Source of the DNA: Peptidiphaga gingivicola
GTDB taxonomy: Bacteria > Actinomycetota > Actinomycetes > Actinomycetales > Actinomycetaceae
Length of the DNA stretch: 64,000 nucleotides
Direction: 5' to 3'
Assembly (NCBI RefSeq): GCF_001652275.1
Contig: NZ_LVZK01000001.1
Span: 620,001-684,000 of the forward strand
This document shows positions 1-11,817 of this stretch, piece after piece. Positions within the stretch are counted from its first letter, which is position 1, and every line of letters starts with the position of its first letter. A program made the translations under genes and the position numbers. Below the pieces are notes generated by a model, which searched no databases, was not told the origin of the DNA, and worked only from the letters and a program-made list of their open reading frames with translations.

Positions 1-3395
<3,395 letters not shown>

Positions 3396-3424
3396 ACGGG
3401 CCAATTCTCCCACGTGCCCCCGGG

Positions 3425-3988
3425 TCACTCGAATTGCGCGGCGAGCTGGGCCAGGCAGGCCTTCCAGAACTCCTTGGTCTCGGCGACATAGGCGGCGTCG
3501 TGCAAGCCCGAATGCTCCACGGAGATCTGAGTGCGGCTCTCGCCGGAGGACGTCGGCTCGAGCTCGTGCACGCCCACCGTGATGAGCGAGCCGTCGGCGG
3601 CCTCGAGCCGAAGCGACCTGCCGGGGGTCCGCCCGCGCACCCCGAACTCGCAGTCGAGCCAGTCGCGGCGAAGGTCGTCGTCGTCGAGGAACGGCCACAC
3701 GGCCTCTGCCGGGTGCCGAATCGTCTTCCACGCGCCCGTGCGCAGGGGGCCCTTGCGCGTCCTGCCCTGGTGCCGGGCGCGTTCGTAGTCGATCGTGAGC
3801 GACTGGGCCCACCAGGCGTCGACCTCGTGCTTGACACCCAGCCAGCGCGCGATGCGCCTTCGGTCCCAGCTCTCGGCTCCGGCCTTGTCGAGAAGCGCGA
3901 ACCATCGCTGGCGCGACCGCCCGGTGGCGGCTTTCAGGCGATCGTCGCTGATCGCGGGACTGTGTGCCGACGTCGTTGTTCCGCTCAT
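3425..3988 (-). CDS. DUF4287 + SRPBCC (AHSA1-like) domain protein
   Basis: 187-residue cytoplasmic protein. The N-terminal ~70 residues match the DUF4287 pattern as I know it (LKAATG, W(F)ALLDKAGA, then VDAWWAQSLTIDYERAR). The C-terminal ~110 residues look like a START/SRPBCC ligand-binding fold of the AHSA1 type (KTIRHPAEAVWPFLDDDDLRRDW near the start, and a late EFWKACLAQL helix). Such proteins are annotated as general hydrophobic-ligand or stress proteins; no substrate can be named. Two ATG codons stand in tandem after AGGAGGA. I chose the second (3988) because its spacing to the AGGAGG is normal, while the first lies only one base from it. It lies 29 bp upstream of hrpA on the same strand and may share its transcript. 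Confidence 0.8.
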   Translation of the reverse strand: MSGTTTSAHSPAISDDRLKAATGRSRQRWFALLDKAGAESWDRRRIARWLGVKHEVDAWWAQSLTIDYERARHQGRTRKGPLRTGAWKTIRHPAEAVWPFLDDDDLRRDWLDCEFGVRGRTPGRSLRLEAADGSLITVGVHELEPTSSGESRTQISVEHSGLHDAAYVAETKEFWKACLAQLAAQFE

Positions 3989-4122
3989 CATTCCTCCTGG
4001 CAGTAGTCTAGCCATAAGGTGTGGCTTCGGTCATATTTGACGGGGGCGCGGCCCTTCTGAGCTTTGATCGGCATCGACGGATAAAATCGATGCTGAACCG
4101 ACACGCACAGTTAGGAGTGATT

Positions 4123-4359
4123 ATGGGAGTGAAGTCTCTGGCACTTGGATTGGCCGCCGGATACGTTCTGGGGGCCCGCGCCGGGCGCCAGCGCTACGAG
4201 CAGATCGCCAAGGTCAGCTCGAAGGTCTGGAACTCGAAGCCCGTTCAGGCCGGGGTCGGCAAGGCACGCGACGCCGCAGGGGCCGGCTATTCTTCGGCGA
4301 AGGCCAAATTCTCGCCAAAGGACGACGACGAAATCGAGGCGGCCGCCGTCGAATTCTGA
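4123..4359 (+). CDS. YtxH-like small membrane-associated protein
   Basis: 78-residue protein beginning at ATG 4123 after TTAGGAGTGATT. The first ~20 residues (KSLALGLAAGYVLGARAG) form a glycine-containing membrane segment, followed by RQRYEQI and an amphipathic, Ala/Lys-rich helix ending in an acidic tail (DDDEIE). The GYVLGARAGRQRYEQI pattern is typical of the small YtxH-type proteins common in actinobacteria, whose function is unknown. An in-frame upstream start at 4021 exists but has no ribosome binding site. It sits 20 bp ahead of the TRIC channel gene and could be cotranscribed with it. Confidence 0.75.
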   Translation: MGVKSLALGLAAGYVLGARAGRQRYEQIAKVSSKVWNSKPVQAGVGKARDAAGAGYSSAKAKFSPKDDDEIEAAAVEF

Positions 4360-4379
4360 GTCTCTAGGGCGGGCCTGAC

Positions 4380-5201
4380 GTGAGTGTCGCGCAGATCTTC
4401 ACACACGCTTTTACTTTCTTCGACGTCTTCGGAGTGGTCTTGGCCGGAGTACTCGGCGGAATGGTCGCGCGCGAAGAGCGTTTCGACCTCGTCGGCTTCG
4501 TGGCGCTCGCCGTCATGGTGGCTTTGGGCGGGGGGATGCTGCGAGACGCCCTGCTGCAAAAGGGCCCGCCCGTCGCGCTGACAAACCCGTTCTACATCGG
4601 CGGGGCGTTCCTGGGCGCCCTCATCGCCTTCGCCATGCGTATGACGGGCAAATGGTGGAATCGCTTTTTCATCGTCGCCGACGCCTTCGTCGTGAGCACG
4701 TGGGCCGCCACCGGCGCGATCAAGACGCTCGAGGCCGGCTACGGGGTGGGCCCGGCGATGCTTCTGGGCGTCATCACGGGTGTCGGGGGCGGCATGTTCC
4801 GCGACATTGCGGTGGGGAGGACCCCGGCGATCTTCGGCGGAAACACGCTGTACGCGACGGGTGCGCTCGTGGCGACGTGGCCCGCGATCGTCCTTTGGAG
4901 CCTGCATAAGCCCTTCCTCGCCCTCGTCTCCGGCATGGCCGTCGGCGGGCTGCTGTGCGTCGCGGCCCGCCGGTTCAAATGGAAGCTGCCCGTCAACAAC
5001 GACTATTCGCTCACTCAGCGCGTCCGGGTGAGCTTCGAGGAATACGCGCGGGCCAAGGCCGTCGAGCGGACGATGCGCCTCGACAAGGCCCAGCGCGAGA
5101 AGGTCCGCCTCGACAAACGCAGGGGCGAGAAATGGCGGCGCGAAAAGACGATGACGAGCCGACGCCGCCGCCTGCGCCGCCGCAGAATCCTGGACGAGTG
5201 A
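4380..5201 (+). CDS. TRIC/UPF0126 (YadS-type) membrane cation channel
   Basis: 273-residue integral membrane protein of the UPF0126 / glycine-rich channel family; bacterial members of this fold form trimeric monovalent cation channels. Two similar halves of three helices each are visible, with the repeated glycine motifs GGGMLRD (first half) and GVGGGMFRDI (second half) that define the family. The first ~200 residues are membrane-embedded. The last ~65 residues are strongly basic (runs of RRRRLRRRR) and predicted cytoplasmic; this tail is longer than usual. It starts at GTG 4380 behind a weak AGGGCGG. The gene follows the YtxH-like gene closely. Confidence 0.85.
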   Translation: MSVAQIFTHAFTFFDVFGVVLAGVLGGMVAREERFDLVGFVALAVMVALGGGMLRDALLQKGPPVALTNPFYIGGAFLGALIAFAMRMTGKWWNRFFIVADAFVVSTWAATGAIKTLEAGYGVGPAMLLGVITGVGGGMFRDIAVGRTPAIFGGNTLYATGALVATWPAIVLWSLHKPFLALVSGMAVGGLLCVAARRFKWKLPVNNDYSLTQRVRVSFEEYARAKAVERTMRLDKAQREKVRLDKRRGEKWRREKTMTSRRRRLRRRRILDE

Positions 5202-5249
5202 ACGGCCTGCACGCCCGTCGTCGACCGCTGCCCCTTTGCCGAATAGAAG

Positions 5250-5330
5250 TCCGCAGAGCGGAATAGAGAGTCCGCAAAGCGGAAAAGAGGGTGTCGGTAT
5301 GCGGATCTTTGTTATAGAATCACAGTGTGA
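5250..5330 (+). promoter_or_regulatory. Paired palindromes and promoter region before garR
   Basis: Two 13-bp perfect palindromes, TCCGC-AGA-GCGGA (5250-5262) and TCCGC-AAA-GCGGA (5271-5283), begin exactly 21 bp apart, that is two helical turns. A plausible -10 TAGAAT lies at 5315-5320 and is directly followed by another palindrome, TCACA-G-TGTGA (5320-5330). The arrangement fits a dimeric regulator binding cooperatively upstream of the garR promoter. The regulator is not identifiable here. Confidence 0.5.
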
Positions 5331-5392
5331 CTGCAGGCGCCTCATCGAAGAGGAGCCGCCACGCCCCAGAATCAAGCACTAAGGAGATTTCC

Positions 5393-6292
5393 ATGAAGAT
5401 CGGTTTCATCGGCCTCGGCATCATGGGCCGCCCGATGGCCAAGAACCTCGTCAAGGCGGGGCATGAGCTCTACGTCAACGACTTCCACAAGGAAGCGGTC
5501 GATGACCTCGTGGCCCAGGGGGCCACCGCCGTCGCGAACGCCAAAGAAGCTGCCCTCGCCTCGGAGCTCGTCATCACGATGCTTCCCAACTCGCCGCACG
5601 TCAAGACGGTCGCCCTCGGCGAAAACGGGATCGTCGAAGGCGCGCACGAAGGCCTCGTCTACGTCGACATGTCCTCTATCGCGCCACTCGTTTCGCGCGA
5701 GGTTCACGACGAACTGGCCAAAGTCGGCATCCCCATGCTCGACGCGCCGGTCTCGGGCGGCGAGCCCAAGGCGATCGACGGCACCCTGGCCGTCATGGTC
5801 GGCGGCGACAAGGCGGTGTTCGAGCAGGTCGCGCCCGTCCTCGACGTCATGGCCGGATCGGTCACCTACGTCGGCGCCATCGGGGCCGGCAACATCGCGA
5901 AGCTCGCCAACCAGACGATCGTCGCGGTCAACATCGCGGCGTGCGCGGAGGCGTTTGTGCTGGCTCAGAAGGCCGGCGTGGACCCCGAGGCCGTCTTCCA
6001 GGCGATCCGCGGCGGCCTTGCCGGGTCGACCGTCATGGACGCCAAGGTTCCGATGATGCTCGCCCGGAATTTCGCCCCGGGCTTCCGCATCAACCTGCAT
6101 ATCAAGGACCTCAACAACGTCCTCGACACCGGCCACGGCGTGAACTCGCCGCTGCCGCTGACCGCAGCGGTTCGCGACATGATGAGCGTGCTCCAGGGCG
6201 ACGGCTTCGACACCGACGACCATTCCGGCCTGCTCAAGTACTACGAGAAGCTCTCCGACATCGAGCTTCGCCCCGGCGAGCCCGAGGAGTGA
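5393..6292 (+). CDS. garR: 2-hydroxy-3-oxopropionate (tartronate semialdehyde) reductase
   Basis: 299-residue NAD(P)-dependent beta-hydroxyacid dehydrogenase that reduces tartronate semialdehyde to glycerate. The Rossmann glycine motif GLGIMG is at residues 7-12, the substrate loop DAPVSGGE near 118-124, and the catalytic lysine at about residue 170 in GNIAKLANQ. The all-helical C-terminal half (KDLNNVLDTGHG) follows the family pattern. The ATG at 5393 is preceded by AAGGAGATTTCC. The next gene is glycerate kinase, the following pathway step, separated by a hairpin. The closely related 3-hydroxyisobutyrate dehydrogenases are the main alternative; the glycerate kinase neighbour favours garR. 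Confidence 0.88.
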   Translation: MKIGFIGLGIMGRPMAKNLVKAGHELYVNDFHKEAVDDLVAQGATAVANAKEAALASELVITMLPNSPHVKTVALGENGIVEGAHEGLVYVDMSSIAPLVSREVHDELAKVGIPMLDAPVSGGEPKAIDGTLAVMVGGDKAVFEQVAPVLDVMAGSVTYVGAIGAGNIAKLANQTIVAVNIAACAEAFVLAQKAGVDPEAVFQAIRGGLAGSTVMDAKVPMMLARNFAPGFRINLHIKDLNNVLDTGHGVNSPLPLTAAVRDMMSVLQGDGFDTDDHSGLLKYYEKLSDIELRPGEPEE

Positions 6293-6310
6293 GCGCCTGC
6301 TGAACGCGAC

Positions 6311-6342
6311 GGCCTCGGCGCCCGTGCGTCCACGCCGAGGCC
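6311..6342 (+). terminator. Hairpin between garR and glycerate kinase
   Basis: Perfect 10-bp inverted repeat GGCCTCGGCG (6311-6320) with CGCCGAGGCC (6333-6342) and a 12-base loop. No U-run follows. It may be a partial terminator or an mRNA-stabilising hairpin inside the operon. Confidence 0.5.
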
Positions 6343-6412
6343 CCGCGGCTAGCGCTTTCGGTTTTCGTTGCCGCGCTGCCAGTTTCGTTGCGGCGCGGCT
6401 CAGGAGGTTCAA

Positions 6413-7549
6413 TTGAAGATCGTATGCGCGCCTGACAGTTTCAAGGAGTCGATGAGCGCCGCGGAGGCGGCGGCGGCTCTGGCCGAGGGCGTGCGCCGGG
6501 TCGCACCCGACGCCGAGTGCGCGGAGATTCCCATGGCCGACGGCGGCGAAGGCTTCACCGAGTCCCTCGCCGACGCGCTCGGCCTTTCCGCCGTCGAAGC
6601 GCCGGTGCTCGACGCCTACGGGCGCCCCGCACTCGCCCGTTTCGCCCTCGCCGAAGGGCTGGCCGTCATGGAGTGCGCCCAGGCCATCGGGCTCGGAATG
6701 GTTCCCCCCGAGCGGCGCCGCATCCGCGAGGCCAGCACGTTCGGCGTCGGCCAGATGATCCTCGCCGCGCTCGACGGCGGGGCGCGCGAGTTCCTTTTCG
6801 GCATCGGCGGCTCGGCCACGAACGACGGCGGGGCCGGGATGCTGCGCGCCCTCGGAGTGCGCTTCCTCGACGCCGAGGGCCGCGAGCTCGACGGCTCCCC
6901 CGCCTCCCTCGCGAGGCTCGACTCGATCGACGCCTCCGGGCTTGATCCCCGTGCCGCGGCGGCGACCTTCAAGATCGCCTGCGACGTCGACAACCCCCTG
7001 CTCGGCCCGCGCGGATCTTCCGCCGTTTACGGGCCGCAAAAGGGCGCGTCCCCGGAAGACGTCGCCTTCCTGGACGGAACCCTGGAGCGCCTGGCGAGGA
7101 CCGCCGGGCACCTTGACTCCTTCGCCGCGGCCCCGGGGGCGGGCGCAGCCGGGGGGCTGGGCTACGCCTTCTCCGCATTTCTCGGCGGCGAGCTGCAGTC
7201 CGGGGCGGACCTCGTCGTGGAGGCCGTCGGATTGGCGGAAGCCGTCAAGGGGGCCGACTTCGTCTTCACCGGAGAAGGGGCGATGGACAGGCAGACGCTC
7301 ATGGGCAAAACCCTGTCGGGGGTCGCGCGGGCGGCCGCGGGCGTGCCGATCGTCGCCTTCGCCGGGAGCCTCGGCGAAGGCGTGGAGGAGCTCTACAGCC
7401 ACGGCTTCGTCGGCCTCGTGCCGATCGTCGCGGGCGTGACCACTCTGGAGGAGGCTCTCGCGGGCGGACGCGAGGCTCTGGCCGACGCCGCCGAAAGGAC
7501 GGTGAGGCTCCTGCTGGCGGGGGCGGCTCGGAGCGCCGATCTGCTGTGA
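6413..7549 (+). CDS. Glycerate kinase, GarK/GlxK type
   Basis: 378-residue kinase phosphorylating glycerate. The N-terminus KIVCAPDSFKESMSA is the hallmark of the type-1 glycerate kinase family; further family blocks are IPMADGGEGF, GGSATNDGGAGML and GEGAMDRQTLMGK. I place the start at TTG 6413 because AGGAGG (6402-6407) lies five bases upstream and the conserved N-terminus begins there; the in-frame TTG at 6368 has no such site. Length is normal for the family. With garR it converts tartronate semialdehyde to phosphoglycerate, feeding glycolysis; the upstream glyoxylate carboligase or aldolase is not in the window. Confidence 0.9.
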   Translation: MKIVCAPDSFKESMSAAEAAAALAEGVRRVAPDAECAEIPMADGGEGFTESLADALGLSAVEAPVLDAYGRPALARFALAEGLAVMECAQAIGLGMVPPERRRIREASTFGVGQMILAALDGGAREFLFGIGGSATNDGGAGMLRALGVRFLDAEGRELDGSPASLARLDSIDASGLDPRAAAATFKIACDVDNPLLGPRGSSAVYGPQKGASPEDVAFLDGTLERLARTAGHLDSFAAAPGAGAAGGLGYAFSAFLGGELQSGADLVVEAVGLAEAVKGADFVFTGEGAMDRQTLMGKTLSGVARAAAGVPIVAFAGSLGEGVEELYSHGFVGLVPIVAGVTTLEEALAGGREALADAAERTVRLLLAGAARSADLL

Positions 7550-7787
7550 AAAGGACTTTCTTGCATTAAAGCGGCCAAAACTTGGAACTTATAATGCATC
7601 GTCGTGCTTCGCGCAGCTCCCGGCCCGTCGAAGCCGACGGTGACGCCTCTGCGCCGCGGGCGCCTCCCTCGGCCGCAAGCTCCGCAAACATTCAGCAGGT
7701 GACGCCGCTGCTGCTGCCCTTTGCCACGTCGCTGCTGCAGCTCTTTCCGCCGACTTCCACGCGCGCCTTGTGCCGTGCGGCTGAGCA
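7550..7787. other. Intergenic, no gene seen
   Basis: No credible coding sequence. A perfect TATAAT stands at 7590-7595 but I find no matching -35 at the right distance, and the short frame beginning next to it has no ribosome binding site. GCTGCTGCTG-rich stretches occur near 7705-7740. Confidence 0.5.
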
Positions 7788-7843
7788 TTGACCCCTCGGA
7801 GCAGGAAGTGTAACCTGGATCTCGTTAGGTTGCCCTTACCGGC
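7788..7843 (+). promoter_or_regulatory. Promoter with DtxR/IdeR-like iron box
   Basis: A -35 TTGACC (7788-7793), a 17-bp spacer and a -10 TAACCT (7811-7816) precede the ABC transporter pair. Just downstream, at about the transcription start, TTAGGTTGCCCTTACC begins at 7825. It keeps the left half TTAGGTT of the DtxR/IdeR consensus and a CC at the expected right half. The position would let an iron-loaded repressor block transcription. This is a partial match, not a perfect 19-bp palindrome. Confidence 0.5.
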
Positions 7844-7854
7844 GAGGGGTTCGC

Positions 7855-9039
7855 ATGAGTGAAAATCGCGAGGCAAAGGCGCGAAAGAGCCTCGAAAAGG
7901 CGAGGGCGGGGCAGGCCGCCGTCAAGCGGCTTTCTCGCCCGGTCAGGGGATGGATCGGCGTCGCGCAGCTCCTCACGGTCGCATCGGCCGCGCTCGGCGT
8001 CGTGCCCTACATCGCCCTCGTCCGCCTGGGGGACCTTCTGCTGAGCGCCTACCGAAGGGATTCGCCGGTCGACGCGGATCGGGCCCGCGGAGTCCTCATG
8101 CTCCTTCTGGCCGCCTACGGCGCCCGGCTCGGCCTCTACTTCGTCGCGCTCCTCCTCACACACGTGGCAGACCTCAAAATGCGCGACGGCCTGCGCCGCT
8201 CGATCGTGGAACGGCTTTCGCGCGCGCCTCTCGCGTGGTTCTCCGACAAGGGATCCGGCGCGGTGCGCAAGGCGGTCCAGGACGACGCGTCGATGGTCCA
8301 CACGGTCATCGCCCACGGCCCCGTCGACAAGACGAACGCCCTCGTTTCGCCGCTCGCCCTGCTCGTATACGTCTTCACGCTCGACTGGCGCCTGGGCCTG
8401 CTGTCCGTCTGCACCGTGCCGATGTACGGGCTCACCTACAGCCTGACATTGAGGGGCATGGCGGAGAAGACGGCGGAAATGGACGAGAAACTCGAAAGGG
8501 TCTCCTCCACGATGGTCGAATTCATCGCCGGAATCGCGGTGGTCAAGGCCTTCGGCAGGGTCGGCCATGCGCACGCGAACTACATAGAGCAGGCTGAGAA
8601 ATTCGGAAAGTTCTACAGGGCCTGGGCGATGCCGCTCGTGACGACCGCGGCCCTGTCCCAGATGTGGATTTCGATTCCGGTGCTGCTGTTCGTCAATCTG
8701 GGAGGCGGAGCTTTGCTTATCGACGCAGGCGTCGTCGACGTTCCCAGCGGATATGACACCGTCATCGGCGGCGACACGGCCCTTTCCGGAGGGCAGGAGC
8801 AGCGGATCGCCATCGCGCGGGCCGTGCTGCTCGATACGCCGGTCCTCATTCTCGACGAGGCGACGGCGATGGCCGACCCGGAGTCGGAAGCCGAGATCCA
8901 GCAAGCCTTGACCGCGCTGGCGAAGGGGAAAACGGTTCTCGTGATCGCCCACAGGCCGGGGTCGATACGCGGGGCCGATCAGATCGTCGTCCTCGAAGGC
9001 GGCCGGGTGCGCGCCGCAGAAGGGAAGGAAGGAAAATGA
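7855..9039 (+). pseudogene. IrtA-like ABC transporter half with in-frame loss of half its ATPase domain
   Basis: The 394-residue frame resembles siderophore-type ABC half-transporters (IrtA/YbtP-like fusions of six-helix membrane domain and ATPase). Membrane helices and coupling loops run normally to about residue 296 ([11 protein letters not shown]). The chain then jumps at about base 8746 to [19 protein letters not shown], the region just before the ABC signature. Signature LSGGQ (310-314), Walker B LILDEA (331-336) and switch His366 remain. The A-loop, Walker A and Q-loop, about 190 residues in full-length relatives, are absent. The frame is preserved and the codon use looks ordinary. Without Walker A this subunit cannot bind ATP in the usual way. 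It overlaps the partner gene by ATGA. Start ATG 7855 follows GAGGGG. It could be a decayed gene, a deletion in this strain, or an assembly collapse. Confidence 0.7.
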
Positions 9040-10817
9040 ACCGTCCCCGGGCGCTTTTCTCCAGTTTCAGACGGCTGATGGACAGCGAGTCCTGGGCGAT
9101 GGTGGCCCGCGCCCTCGTCTTGGCCGCCGCGAGCGGGGCGCTGACCGGATTGGCGCTGCTCGCACTTCTTCCGGCGTCGGCGGCCCTCGCCTCGGGCGGC
9201 GCGGGCAGGTGGCTCGTCGTCCTCGCCTGCGTCGGCGCGGCCGCGGCGATCCTCGAGTTCATGCAGATCCGCACGGGGTACCGGGGCGCCCTCGGATTCA
9301 TGCGCACCCTTCACCACGCCGTGGGCGACAAGATCGCGACCTTGCCCTTGGGGTGGTTCAAGGCGGACACGGCGGGGAGGCTCTCGCGCCTGTCCTCCCA
9401 GGAGCTCGTCAACCTCGCGGAGGCGACGGGCCATTTTCTGTACTCTATGGTCTCCAACGCTGCCTCCGTCGTCGTCATCTGGATCGGCGCATGGTTCTGG
9501 GATTGGCGCCTGGGCCTGCTCATGACTTTCGCCGCGCCGATGCTCGCGTTGTTCATGAACGCAGCCAGGCGGCTGACCGCGCGGGGGCACGCCTTGACCG
9601 AGCCTACCGAGGAGGAGCTCGCTTCCCGCATCGTCGAGTTCTCCCGTTGCCAGGGCGCTTTGAGGTCATGCAACGCCGCGTCCGCCGGACTGGAAAATGC
9701 ATTTTCAACGAATGCCAAAGCGGGGCGCTCGGCAATGCTGTGGTCGTCGCTGGGGCTGCTGATGTCCGGGACGCTCACGCAGATCATCGTCACGTCGATG
9801 GTTTACCTCGTCGGCCTGTTGGCCGTCGGAGGCGAGTTCCAGCCGCTGGAGGCTATCGCGGCCATCGGCATGTGCCTGCGTTTCACGACGATGCTCGACG
9901 CCGTCTCCAACGGCCTTTTCGGCCTGGAGGAGCGCCGCCAAAGCCTGATCGGCATTGACGAGGTCATGGACGCCCCGTCGCAGGCCGTCCCCGAGGTTTC
10001 CAAGAAGCAGACGGACCCCGGCGCGGTTGCCCTTCGCGACGTCGATTTCGCCTATGAAAGCGAGCACCCGGTGCTGCGCGGGGTGAGCTTCGAGGTTCCC
10101 GCTCGGTCAATGTGCGCGATCGTGGGGCCGTCGGGGTCGGGCAAAACGACCATCGCCCGTCTTATCTCCCGTTTTTACGACGTCGACACGGGCTCCGTGG
10201 CGGTCGGCGGCGCGGACGTCAGGGAACTGACGACCGAGGATCTCATGGCCCAGCTTTCGATGGTTTTCCAGGACGTTTACCTTTTCGACGACACGTTGGA
10301 GGCGAACATCCGCATCGGCTCTCCCGGGGCCGACGACGCCGAGCTGCGCCGCGCGGCCGATCTGGCCGGGGTGACCGAGATCGTTCGGCGCCTCCCGGAG
10401 GGGTGGAGCTCGCGGGTCGGCGAGGGCGGGCGCAGCCTTTCCGGCGGCGAGCGCCAGCGCGTGTCGGTTGCCCGGGCGTTGCTCAAGCGGGCGCCCATCG
10501 TCCTCTTCGACGAGGCGACGAGCGCCCTCGACGCCGAGAACGAGGCGCACATCGTCGAGGCGATGGAGGAGCTGCGGCGCCACTCGACCCTCCTCGTCAT
10601 TGCGCACAAGCTCGAAACGATCCTCGCCGCGGACAAGGTGATCGTGCTCAATTCCCGCGGCGAGGTTGCGCAGGAGGGCACGCACGAGCAGCTGATCGCC
10701 GTTCCCGGCACGTACGCGGATTTTTGGGCGCAGCGCGAATCCGCTGCGGGGTGGCGCTTGGTGCGTCACACGCCCGCCCGCCAGCGGGCGAGGAGTTCGT
10801 ACCCGTCGCGGCCGTAG
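9036..10817 (+). CDS. IrtB-like ABC transporter, membrane + ATPase domains
   Basis: 593-residue ABC half-transporter in the inner membrane, partner of the preceding gene. Six membrane helices occupy residues ~20-300. The ATPase domain is complete: Walker A GPSGSGKT at 364-371, Q-loop Gln412, signature LSGGE at 468-472, Walker B IVLFDEA at 488-494, switch His524. The family (IrtAB, YbtPQ) takes up ferric siderophores despite an exporter fold, and the upstream iron-like box supports an iron role, but other substrates are possible. ATG 9036 overlaps the previous stop by 4 bp after GGAAGGAAGG. The C-terminal ~20 residues overlap tail-to-tail with the App1 gene (10766-10817) and look unconserved, so an ancestral stop may have been lost. 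Confidence 0.87.
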   Translation: MNRPRALFSSFRRLMDSESWAMVARALVLAAASGALTGLALLALLPASAALASGGAGRWLVVLACVGAAAAILEFMQIRTGYRGALGFMRTLHHAVGDKIATLPLGWFKADTAGRLSRLSSQELVNLAEATGHFLYSMVSNAASVVVIWIGAWFWDWRLGLLMTFAAPMLALFMNAARRLTARGHALTEPTEEELASRIVEFSRCQGALRSCNAASAGLENAFSTNAKAGRSAMLWSSLGLLMSGTLTQIIVTSMVYLVGLLAVGGEFQPLEAIAAIGMCLRFTTMLDAVSNGLFGLEERRQSLIGIDEVMDAPSQAVPEVSKKQTDPGAVALRDVDFAYESEHPVLRGVSFEVPARSMCAIVGPSGSGKTTIARLISRFYDVDTGSVAVGGADVRELTTEDLMAQLSMVFQDVYLFDDTLEANIRIGSPGADDAELRRAADLAGVTEIVRRLPEGWSSRVGEGGRSLSGGERQRVSVARALLKRAPIVLFDEATSALDAENEAHIVEAMEELRRHSTLLVIAHKLETILAADKVIVLNSRGEVAQEGTHEQLIAVPGTYADFWAQRESAAGWRLVRHTPARQRARSSYPSRP

Positions 10818-11782
10818 ACGGTGGGCACGTGGCGGCTGGCGCGGCCGGCGAGTTTGCCTTCGCGGTTTCCCGGCATCCCGTGGGTGAGCACCTGTTCGAC
10901 CGCGTCGAGTTGGCGCAGCGCGATGAATTCGACGCGGGAGGGGTGCTCGCGCGCCAGATCCGCGTAGATGAGCGGGTCGTGCTGCCCGTCGTCGCCCACG
11001 AGGATCCATTTGATGTGCGGAAACATGATGAGGAGGTTGCGCAGCTGCGTCATTTTGTGCTCCTTGCCGGAGCGGAAGAGGCCGGTTGGCGTGGGGCCCC
11101 AGTCGGTGAGAAGCAGCGGGCCGTCGGGAAGGCCGTGTTCGAGGATGAACTGGCTGAGGGTGGGCGCCGTGTTCCATGCGCCCGTCGACAGGTAGAAGAC
11201 GGGGGAGCCGGGCTCGATGATCGCCTTGTAGAACTCGGAGATTCCAGGCACGGCCTTTCGGGCGTTGGTGTGCAGCACGAACGAGTTCCAGAGTGCGAGC
11301 ATCGGGCGGGGGAGCCAGGTGATCATGATCGTGTCGTCGACGTCGGAGATGATTCCCGTGCTCACGCCGGGGTCGACGACGATGACCGGCGCCTGCACCG
11401 GGTCGCCCGCGGCGGGGGTGATCGTCACGCGGTGGCGTCCGGGTTCGAGTCCGTGGTCCTCGATGAGGAGGTCGATGTAGCCCGACTCCGATGTAAAGGT
11501 CTCGACGTCGCGTCCGTTGACGGTGACGGTGACGGGGAGGTACCCGACCTGGGTGGTGAAGAACTGGCGCCACCCCCGTTTGGCCTGCTGCGCGAAGGCC
11601 ATCTGCCAGTCTGTTGCGTTTGGGTTCGCCATGAGCGCCCGGGCCATGACGCGGACGGCCGACGTCGAACCGTACCCCGTGTACGGGTACAACCGCGGAA
11701 GCCACCCTTTTTTGCGGCGGGAGACGATCCCGCGGCGGTTGTTCTCACGTTCGATCTGACGGACGATGTCTGCGAGACCCAT
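10766..11782 (-). CDS. App1-type phosphatidate phosphatase domain protein (DUF2183)
   Basis: 338-residue protein. The N-terminal ~135 residues carry a short beta domain seen in this family. The C-terminal half is the HAD-like DUF2183/App1 catalytic domain, with the nucleophile motif DVDDT at residues 147-151, the YLSTGAWNT block, LLTDWGPTPTG, and the acidic GDDGQHD motif late in the domain. Yeast App1 is a phosphatidate phosphatase; the bacterial substrate is unknown. No signal peptide or membrane segment, so cytoplasmic. Its 3' end overlaps the convergent ABC gene by 52 bp. Confidence 0.88.
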   Translation of the reverse strand: MGLADIVRQIERENNRRGIVSRRKKGWLPRLYPYTGYGSTSAVRVMARALMANPNATDWQMAFAQQAKRGWRQFFTTQVGYLPVTVTVNGRDVETFTSESGYIDLLIEDHGLEPGRHRVTITPAAGDPVQAPVIVVDPGVSTGIISDVDDTIMITWLPRPMLALWNSFVLHTNARKAVPGISEFYKAIIEPGSPVFYLSTGAWNTAPTLSQFILEHGLPDGPLLLTDWGPTPTGLFRSGKEHKMTQLRNLLIMFPHIKWILVGDDGQHDPLIYADLAREHPSRVEFIALRQLDAVEQVLTHGMPGNREGKLAGRASRHVPTVYGRDGYELLARWRAGV

Positions 11783-11817
11783 AGCAACAAGCCTAGACTA
11801 AAGCATCCGGGCACTGC

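Noticed and set aside
5372-7402. 676-codon minus-strand frame over garR and glycerate kinase
   Set aside because: Shadow of two clearly conserved plus-strand genes; composition of Arg/Gly/His typical of antisense GC-rich DNA and no family match.
7590-7595. Perfect TATAAT as a promoter
   Set aside because: No -35 at suitable spacing on either strand and no gene start close by; a better promoter lies at 7788-7816.
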